NCBI GenBank assembly: GCA_942493075.1
Contig: OW818681.1
Coordinates: 3,224,001 to 3,288,000 of the forward strand
Length of the DNA stretch: 64,000 nt
Direction: 5' to 3'
From: JBBQYD01 sp942493075
GTDB taxonomy: Bacteria > Verrucomicrobiota > Verrucomicrobiia > Limisphaerales > UBA8199
The position numbers were made by a program, and so were the translations under genes. The notes beneath the pieces were generated by a model that was not told the DNA's origin, ran no database searches, and saw only the letters and a program-made list of their open reading frames with translations. This document shows positions 58,386-64,000 of this stretch, one piece after another. The number at the start of each line of letters is the position of its first letter. Positions within the stretch are counted from its first letter, which is position 1.

Positions 58386-59487
58386 GAGGATACCTGGCGG
58401 ATTGAATAAACTGGGTGAAGGCTTGTTTTTCCCGCTCCACGATGTCGGACGGGCCCATTAGCTTGTAGAACCATGCCTGATCGCCAACCCGGAGCATCGC
58501 ACCAATCGTGCGTGTCGGCTGGCCTGTTCGAACATCAGTACCCGACATGTCCACCATCGAAACCTTTCCCTGTGGGGTCTCAACTAAGGTCACAGATTTT
58601 TCGAGATCGGCCGTGGATAAATCCTGCAAACCGATTTGCTTGCGCCATCGATTCACGTTGCCAGCCAATCCTCCCCCATCACCCGCCGAAGTGCTCACGT
58701 TCACTGCGGCAGCTTGACTGCCCCCGACCGTAAATTTGGCTACCAGGAATTGCCCACCTGGGACCGCTTCCCATCCCTTTGGAATCTCCCACTGGGGAAG
58801 TCCTGAGCCATCGGCAGCGACCGTTCCCGCGCTTTCAACCGGCTTATTCCCAACCGGCGGGTGATCGGCAGGCAGGGCAGCGCTCTGACCGAACCGGATC
58901 GACTCAAGGAATCCAATGAAAGCTTTGCGATTCTGCGCAACCAACTCGTCGTCACCTGTCGCTTTGAAAAACCACGCTACGCCATCCTTCCGCAGGATAG
59001 CTGCGAGGATTCGCGATTTATCACCCGAAGCGGCGTTCTCTCCGGCCTGGTCGAATAAGCGGCTCTGGCTGCCTGCGATTGTGACCGGAATGGCAACCCG
59101 ATCCATTTCCTCTTCGGTAATTGCCTCAAGTCCAACCTGAGCACGCCACCTGTTGACGTTATCCAGATCTTTGCCAGCCTGTCCCGGAAGCGGAACAATC
59201 CCGATATCGACAACTTTCCCGGCATCAGCCACCCGAAATGTGGCCGCTCGCATCTGCCCGGCGGGCTGCTCCTCCCAACCCGCAGGAGTAGTCCACGAAA
59301 TACGTGGTGCCGCAGGTCCATGGTTGTGTCCATCGTGCTCGGAGTGTGCTTCGGCCCGAGCGGGTGGGGTTTCCTTTGGAACGGTGTAAGAGGTAATCGT
59401 ATCGCGCCCACAACCACTTACAAAAAACAAGGCGCTCAAGGCTGCGAGGCAGCCCGCAAGGATGGACCGGGTGTGTGGTGAACCCAT
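58375..59487 (-). CDS. Lipoprotein with two copies of an unknown domain, in the ccs operon
   Basis: The frame opens at a TTG at 59550, but ATG 59487 gives a clean lipoprotein signal, MGSPHTRSILAG to 'ALFFVSGC' with the lipid-bearing Cys. The product has two homologous domains of about 130 residues. Each opens with 'W-x-x-P-x-G-W-E', contains 'VNRWR-QVGLE' or 'VNRWRKQIGLQ', and ends 'AWFFK-TGDDELVAQNRKAFIGFLES' or 'AWFYKLMGPSDIVEREKQAF'. A His/Asp-rich stretch sits between the lipid anchor and the first domain. I do not know the family. As first gene in the System II operon it probably helps cytochrome maturation or the terminal complex, outside the membrane. Confidence 0.7.
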   Translation of the reverse strand: MGSPHTRSILAGCLAALSALFFVSGCGRDTITSYTVPKETPPARAEAHSEHDGHNHGPAAPRISWTTPAGWEEQPAGQMRAATFRVADAGKVVDIGIVPLPGQAGKDLDNVNRWRAQVGLEAITEEEMDRVAIPVTIAGSQSRLFDQAGENAASGDKSRILAAILRKDGVAWFFKATGDDELVAQNRKAFIGFLESIRFGQSAALPADHPPVGNKPVESAGTVAADGSGLPQWEIPKGWEAVPGGQFLVAKFTVGGSQAAAVNVSTSAGDGGGLAGNVNRWRKQIGLQDLSTADLEKSVTLVETPQGKVSMVDMSGTDVRTGQPTRTIGAMLRVGDQAWFYKLMGPSDIVEREKQAFTQFIQSARYPHAR

Positions 59488-59657
59488 TGGAAACCGTTTC
59501 ACTGTCGATTTTATACCAAAATTAGACTGGGCAAGCAAGGTGTTGTTCAAATCAAAACAAAATATGTTAAGGTCATTAAAGCCATGCTACTGATTACCAT
59601 CACCAGAATAGCATGCATTTGGTTGACATCAAACCGGGATAGGGCATCAGTTGGTGG

Positions 59658-60125
59658 ATGCGCCCACTCGGCCAACTTAAACATTTCGGCTATGCCTTTC
59701 TTATCGCCGTGTTTGGCTATGTGGTGCTGTACAACCTCATTGAGCGAGCCCGGGTTCGAAGAACCCCTTGGGAGATCACCTTTTCACAAACCAATGGAAC
59801 CCCGGTCCTGATCGTCACACAGACTCAATTAGCCCCCCAGCCAAGAATGATTAGGTTTCCCGGGGCTGACGCAACCGCCCTGTCACAAGGGGGACCCGAG
59901 ACGCTTGTTTTCGACCAGCCACGGCCGGTGCCGTTTCCTGTGCCGTTCGGTCGGTGCATTTTTCTGGATACGACCTTCCTCCCAGGCACAGCGGCATTCG
60001 AACTCTTCGGTCACACAATTGAGCTGATGCCCAGAGCGCTGATCATCGATAATGAGGAACACCCCTGGGGTTCCAATTTTCGAGAGGTGGAGGCTAAGGG
60101 GCCTAAAGTACAGGCCATGGACTGA
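59658..60125 (+). CDS. Single-pass membrane protein of unknown function
   Basis: The 155-residue protein has one hydrophobic helix ('YAFLIAVFGYVVLYNLI', about 12-28), then 'RARVRRTPWEITFSQTNGTP' and a beta-rich extracytoplasmic part with 'GRCIFLDTTFLPGTAAFELFG'. It ends in a short polar tail with 'NEEHPW'. No named family was recognised. It starts 107 bp after the divergent end of the lipoprotein gene and lies 108 bp before the AMMECR1 gene in the same direction, so a loose operon is possible. Nothing shows a catalytic site. Confidence 0.6.
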   Translation: MRPLGQLKHFGYAFLIAVFGYVVLYNLIERARVRRTPWEITFSQTNGTPVLIVTQTQLAPQPRMIRFPGADATALSQGGPETLVFDQPRPVPFPVPFGRCIFLDTTFLPGTAAFELFGHTIELMPRALIIDNEEHPWGSNFREVEAKGPKVQAMD

Positions 60126-60233
60126 GCCAACGCAATCCAAGCATTCCGCCGGCCTTGGGATTGAAGCTTGTTGGACACATCTATTAGTGCGAATAATCGG
60201 GGAAGGCAGATAGAAAGCTGCTGGGCTTCCTTT

Positions 60234-60806
60234 ATGAACCCGAATCTCTCAGAGGCGACACGACAATTCCTGCTGGCACTTGCCCGGCGCACGTTGATCA
60301 ATTGCGCGGCAGGACATGCCCTGCCCTCACCTGAGAGGTCTGAAATACTCGAGGAGGCAAGACCGATGCGGGCGTGCTTCACCACCCTCACACGCCATGG
60401 AGCCCTGCGGGGCTGTATCGGACAGTTGCACGCCACCGATGAACTCTGGCAGGCGGTCATCGATTCGACTGCCGGAGCAGCGCTGCGAGATCCACGTTTT
60501 CCTGCGGTCCGAACTGAGGAGGTGAGCGAGCTGAGGATTGAAATCAGTGTTTTGGGAGAGGCGGCTGTTCTGGCCTATTCGACCCCTGAGGAACTGCTGG
60601 GTAGAATCCGTCGTGGAATTGATGGACTCGTGCTGAGTGCAGGACCACGGACCTCTACGTTTCTGCCGAAGGTTTGGGAAAAGCTCCCCGAACCCGTGGC
60701 TTTCCTCGAACAGCTTTCCCTAAAAGCGGGGTTAAGCCGCGACGGCTGGAAAGGCAAGGACGTGTCGATCTCCGTCTATGAAACTCAGGAGTTCGGCGAA
60801 ACCTAA
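60234..60806 (+). CDS. AMMECR1-domain protein (AmmeMemoRadiSam protein A type)
   Basis: I use ATG 60234 (190 residues); the frame extends to a TTG at 60168 but family members begin near 'LSEATRQFLLALAR'. The signature 'GALRGCIGQL' (AMMECR1 core L-R-G-C-I-G) and 'DPRFPAV' followed by 'LRIEISVLG' confirm the AMMECR1 family, as does 'GIDGLVLSAGPRTSTFLPKVW'. Members are often found with a MEMO1-like protein and a radical SAM enzyme; neither is seen here, so this is a solitary copy. The biochemical role is unknown. Confidence 0.85.
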   Translation: MNPNLSEATRQFLLALARRTLINCAAGHALPSPERSEILEEARPMRACFTTLTRHGALRGCIGQLHATDELWQAVIDSTAGAALRDPRFPAVRTEEVSELRIEISVLGEAAVLAYSTPEELLGRIRRGIDGLVLSAGPRTSTFLPKVWEKLPEPVAFLEQLSLKAGLSRDGWKGKDVSISVYETQEFGET

Positions 60807-60818
60807 ACGATGCTGAGG

Positions 60819-61553
60819 TTAGCGGCGCACCCGGGCGGCCAGGACCAGCAGGAAAAGGCCGCCGACCAGGAAGTAGGCAGTGGAAGGCTCCGGAACCGGA
60901 ACCACTTCAAAAGCCATAACAATGGCCTCCCCATAAAGCGCGTCCGCCACGGTGCCGCTCGGCCCATCGGTAAACCCGGTGCGCGCCACGTTCTGATCGA
61001 AGGGATAAGACGAGTCCGCCAGACCTCCTAGCGTGAAAGCATCGTAGGAAATCTCCACCAGCAAACTGCCGCCCTGATAAATGTAAGGGGTGTCGAATTG
61101 GATGAAACCAAAAGCGTTAAGCCCGTCTCCGCTGGGAAACATGTTCTCGGTTATTGTGAGCGCGCCACCACGCACCAGGGTGAAATCCAACCCTCGATTC
61201 TGAGCAAATGTCAGACTCATCTCGCCCGGTATTCTGGCTGCTTGCCCGAGAGAAATCTCATACCTTGGCACTACCTGTGCCGGCAGTGTAGTTCCGCCGG
61301 CCACTACCCGGAACCCTAATGCCGTGATAGAAGAGCCCACCTGAATGCCGGGAATGAGACTGGGTGCGAGGATCTGTTGAAAATGCTGCTGCGTACCTCC
61401 CAGTGGAGCATCATCTTCGTAACCACCTATAGCGTTCGTTAAGTGAGGTGGAGAAACAACAACGAATGACGCAGGGTCCGCCGCGCATGGATGTGCTGCC
61501 AGCAGACTCGCCAATGCCAAAAGGCAGGCGCTGAAACGCCAAGCATTCATCAT
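60819..61553 (-). CDS. Exported protein with PEP-CTERM sorting signal
   Basis: I start at ATG 61553, since the longer frame begins at a TTG at 61589. The product (about 244 residues) has a signal peptide (MMNAWRFSACLLALASLLA) and a beta-rich body ('YEISLGQAARIPGEMSLTF'). It ends in the PEP-CTERM tripartite signal: 'VPVPEPSTAYF', a hydrophobic helix 'LVGGLFLLVLAA' and 'RVRR'. Such proteins are processed by an exosortase and usually end in the extracellular matrix. No exosortase gene is in the window. It converges with the AMMECR1 gene, 12 bp apart. Confidence 0.9.
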   Translation of the reverse strand: MMNAWRFSACLLALASLLAAHPCAADPASFVVVSPPHLTNAIGGYEDDAPLGGTQQHFQQILAPSLIPGIQVGSSITALGFRVVAGGTTLPAQVVPRYEISLGQAARIPGEMSLTFAQNRGLDFTLVRGGALTITENMFPSGDGLNAFGFIQFDTPYIYQGGSLLVEISYDAFTLGGLADSSYPFDQNVARTGFTDGPSGTVADALYGEAIVMAFEVVPVPEPSTAYFLVGGLFLLVLAARVRR

Positions 61554-61625
61554 GGGCGAGATTAAACAGAATTGGGCGGAGCTCGTCAAGGTAACATTAC
61601 CGTTTCCTGCCCTGCCCCGAGCAAC

Positions 61626-62468
61626 TTACGCTTTCAGCAACAGCAGACTGGCAGCCATAACCGCCATGCCCATTACGATCCCTGCCAGCACCTCGTGGCT
61701 CTTGCCATAGGTCCGCGCAGCCGGCAGCAACTCGTCGATGCACACGTAAACCATGATCCCCGCCACCGCGGCAAATACTATGCCCATGGCATGGGCAGGC
61801 AGGAATGTATCCAAAGCGAACACGGCCACCAAGCCTCCCAGCGGCTCGGCCAATCCAGAGCAGAACGACCAAAGGAACGCCCGTCCACGGTTCCCCGTGG
61901 CGTAGAAGACAGGCACCGAGACACTAATTCCCTCAGGGATGTTGTGCAGCGCCACGGCCACAGCGATTGCAATGCCGGTCGATGGGCTTTCCAAAGCTGC
62001 CATAAACGTGGCCATGCCCTCAGGAAAGTTATGAATGCCGATCGCAAGCGCCGTGAAGAGTCCCATGCGCCAAAGACCCGGATGCGGTTGAAAGGACTTG
62101 TCGCGCAGTCGTTCCAAGTCAGCATCGGCTCGCATTTCGTGCGGGTTCTCTGCTTTAGGAACCAAGGCATCAATTATGGCCATGAACACGATTCCCGCAA
62201 AGAAGCCGGCATTCGATAGCCAGCCAGCAGGGGCCTCGCCATAATAACGGGTCAGACTCTCAGTGGCCTTGGGAAGGATCTCGGTAAACGAGACATAAAG
62301 CATCACTCCCGCAGAAAAGGCCAAGGAAAGAGCAAGAAACCGGAAGTTGGTTCGCTTGGCAAAAAAAGCAATCATGCTTCCAATGCCCGTCGCCAACCCT
62401 GCAAGCAGCGTCAAACCGAATGCCCACAGGACCGTCCCCGGTTTCAATTCTGGCAAAAGATCATCCAT
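61626..62468 (-). CDS. zupT: ZIP-family divalent metal transporter
   Basis: The 280-residue protein has about eight transmembrane segments and the two ZIP metal motifs: H146-N-F-P-E-G151 in helix IV and H175-N-I-P-E-G180 in helix V, with a hydrophilic loop between helices III and IV (about 104-130). This matches the ZupT zinc/iron/manganese importer group. It acts in the inner membrane. It lies 17 bp after the methionine synthase stop in the same direction and may be read through from it, which would fit zinc demand by that enzyme; this is a guess. Confidence 0.9.
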   Translation of the reverse strand: MDDLLPELKPGTVLWAFGLTLLAGLATGIGSMIAFFAKRTNFRFLALSLAFSAGVMLYVSFTEILPKATESLTRYYGEAPAGWLSNAGFFAGIVFMAIIDALVPKAENPHEMRADADLERLRDKSFQPHPGLWRMGLFTALAIGIHNFPEGMATFMAALESPSTGIAIAVAVALHNIPEGISVSVPVFYATGNRGRAFLWSFCSGLAEPLGGLVAVFALDTFLPAHAMGIVFAAVAGIMVYVCIDELLPAARTYGKSHEVLAGIVMGMAVMAASLLLLKA

Positions 62469-62485
62469 TCACTAATAGGCCGTCG

Positions 62486-64000
62486 TCAGTGCGGGCGGCC
62501 ACAGCCACAGCCAACCGTGGCTGATGCTGCTTCAGGCTGCCCTCTGAATTTATCCGGATCATAGTTCAAATACGGTCCGAGCCACTTCTCTGCTTCGGCT
62601 AGACTCATACCCTTGCGCTGATGATAGTCAAGGACCTGATCTCGCGCCAGCTTCCCAACGCCGAAATATTTCGACTCAGGATGGCTGAAGTACAGCCCGC
62701 TCACACTCGCTCCGGGCCACATCGCGCAGCTGTCTGTCAGCTTGATCCCGGCGTTCTTCTCGACATCGAGCAAACTCCAGAGCAACCGCTTCTCGGTATG
62801 ATCCGGGCAAGCGGGATAACCCGCGGCAGGACGAATGCCCTGATACCGTTCCTTGATCAACTCTTCCACCGAAAGATTCTCTTTCTTGCCAAAGCCCCAG
62901 GCATCTCTCACGCGTTTGTGTAGATACTCAGCAAATGCCTCAGCCAAACGGTCAGCCAGCGCCTTGGCCATGATGGAGTTGTAATCATCATGGTCTGCTT
63001 CGAATGCTCGGCACAAGGCTTCGGTCCCGAAGCCGGCGCTCACAGCGAACGCGCCGATGTAGTCAGGCAATGCCTGTCCATCAGCCTTCTTCGGCGCAAT
63101 GTAGTCCGCCAGACAATGGTTAAACTGATCGTCCGGCTTGGCCATCTGCTGACGCAGGAAATGGAAGTTTGCCAGCACGGATTTGCGCGACGAATCTTCG
63201 TAGAGTTCCACATCGTCACCCACCGCGTTCGCGGGGAAGAACGCGTAAACGCCCTTGGCCACGAGGAGATTTCCTTCAACGATGCGGTTAAGCAGCGCCT
63301 GTGCATCCTGGAATAGTTTCTTCGCCTCGGCGTTCTCCAGGATCGCCGGATAACGGCCTCGCAACTCCCAGGTATGGAAGAACGGCGACCAATCAATGAA
63401 AGGCAGCAAATCCGCCAGGCTAATGCGTTCCACGCCGGGAGCGCCCGTCCCAGACTCGCTGGTAATCACTCGAATCCCGGTGAATTCAGGTTCAGGCGGC
63501 AGTGTGGCACTCCAATCAATCGGTGTGCGGCGCTTCCGTGCTTCCTCAAGCTGCAACAAAGTCGGCGTTTGCTGAGCAGCCTGCTGCTGACGCAACTTCT
63601 CATAATCAACCCGTAACTGGCTGAGAAATCCATCGCGCGTCTGCGGGTTTAGGATGCTTCCGACCACCGTTACAGCTCGCGAAGCATCAAGGACATGGAT
63701 CACCGGTTGCTCGTACGAGGGCGCGATTTTTACCGCAGTATGCGCCTTGCTGGTGGTGGCGCCGCCAATTAATAGGGGCAGCTTTACACCCGTCCGCTGC
63801 ATTTCGCGCGCAACATGCACCATCTCGTCCAGCGAAGGTGTAATCAGTCCGCTGAGGCCAATCAAATCCACCTGCTTCTCACGCGCGGCTTCAAGAATCT
63901 TCTCTGCTGAAACCATCACTCCGAGATCGATGATTTCGTAGTTATTGCACCCAAGCACAACGCCAACGATATTTTTGCCAATGTCATGCACATCGCCCTT
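62486..64000 (-). CDS. metH: Cobalamin-dependent methionine synthase, C-terminal part (partial)
   Basis: The frame is open at the right window edge and gives 504 residues, starting in the cobalamin domain. The cobalt-ligand motif D-x-H-x-x-G reads 'DVHDIG' right at the edge, followed by 'GLSGLITPSLDEM' and 'LIGGATTS' of the B12 Rossmann fold. The C-terminal activation (AdoMet-binding) domain is recognised by 'RPAAGYPACPDHTEK' and 'GLYFSHPESKYF'. It ends 'VGCGCGRPH', a short Cys-rich tail. The enzyme moves a methyl group from methyltetrahydrofolate to homocysteine; the homocysteine and folate domains lie outside the window. Confidence 0.95.
   Translation of the reverse strand, partial: KGDVHDIGKNIVGVVLGCNNYEIIDLGVMVSAEKILEAAREKQVDLIGLSGLITPSLDEMVHVAREMQRTGVKLPLLIGGATTSKAHTAVKIAPSYEQPVIHVLDASRAVTVVGSILNPQTRDGFLSQLRVDYEKLRQQQAAQQTPTLLQLEEARKRRTPIDWSATLPPEPEFTGIRVITSESGTGAPGVERISLADLLPFIDWSPFFHTWELRGRYPAILENAEAKKLFQDAQALLNRIVEGNLLVAKGVYAFFPANAVGDDVELYEDSSRKSVLANFHFLRQQMAKPDDQFNHCLADYIAPKKADGQALPDYIGAFAVSAGFGTEALCRAFEADHDDYNSIMAKALADRLAEAFAEYLHKRVRDAWGFGKKENLSVEELIKERYQGIRPAAGYPACPDHTEKRLLWSLLDVEKNAGIKLTDSCAMWPGASVSGLYFSHPESKYFGVGKLARDQVLDYHQRKGMSLAEAEKWLGPYLNYDPDKFRGQPEAASATVGCGCGRPH

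Noticed and set aside
59740..59770. GGGTTCGAA string resembling a tRNA T-loop
   Set aside because: No acceptor or anticodon arms fit around it and it lies inside a coding frame.

Overview
The window looks like chromosomal DNA of a soil or freshwater Verrucomicrobiota bacterium, most likely of the Pedosphaera/Limisphaerales type. This is an inference. It rests on a PEP-CTERM protein, very large secreted LamG/VCBS/FN3 proteins, a sigma factor fused to a membrane domain, a BlaI/M56 pair, a multihaem cytochrome with TPRs and a CE15 esterase. No rRNA, tRNA, CRISPR array or complete insertion sequence was found.

Layout. 1-2.1 kb: a membrane-anchored helical protein (partial) and a divergent outer-membrane porin. 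2.3-4.3 kb: a scarred accessory patch with a solo IS21-like end, a PIN toxin/antitoxin pair under a palindromic operator, a 5'-truncated DUF4143 ATPase remnant and an 82-bp direct repeat copied from the tail of the neighbouring M56 gene. 4.2-6.5 kb: BlaI-type repressor and M56 metallopeptidase operon with an operator-bearing promoter. 6.6-8.3 kb: sugar isomerase and deoC. 8.4-36.7 kb: a four-gene co-oriented operon for secreted proteins. It is headed by a gene of about 21.8 kb whose product carries tandem Ig/VCBS/LamG/C-type lectin mega-units and ends in a Hint autoprocessing domain. It is followed by a TolB-propeller protein, a rhodanese-fold protein without catalytic cysteines and a further secreted protein. 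36.9-39.3 kb: octahaem cytochrome c with HEAT and TPR repeats. 39.4-45 kb: phosphomannose-isomerase-like cupin protein, MazG-type pyrophosphohydrolase, ECF sigma factor fused to a polytopic membrane protein, and CE15 glucuronoyl esterase. 45.8-50 kb: a nucleotidyltransferase with a degenerate signature, almost overlapping a GHMP-kinase/UDPGP-pyrophosphorylase fusion protein. 50-52 kb: PBP4-type DD-peptidase and a DUF1232-like protein. 52.2-55 kb: secreted propeller/beta-solenoid protein. 55.2-59.5 kb: System II cytochrome c biogenesis (CcsA, ResB) with a duplicated-domain lipoprotein. 59.6-62.5 kb: unknown membrane protein, AMMECR1 protein, PEP-CTERM protein, ZIP transporter. 62.5 kb to the end: the C-terminal part of cobalamin-dependent methionine synthase.

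The strongest candidates for something new are: (i) the giant Hint-terminated surface protein operon, with exactly seven VCBS repeats in each of three propellers; (ii) the GHMP kinase-pyrophosphorylase fusion, whose domain order is the reverse of the classical FKP enzyme, paired with a nucleotidyltransferase lacking the usual G-x-G-T-R loop; (iii) the sigma factor fused to a membrane sensor. All product names come from reading motifs; no database search was run.
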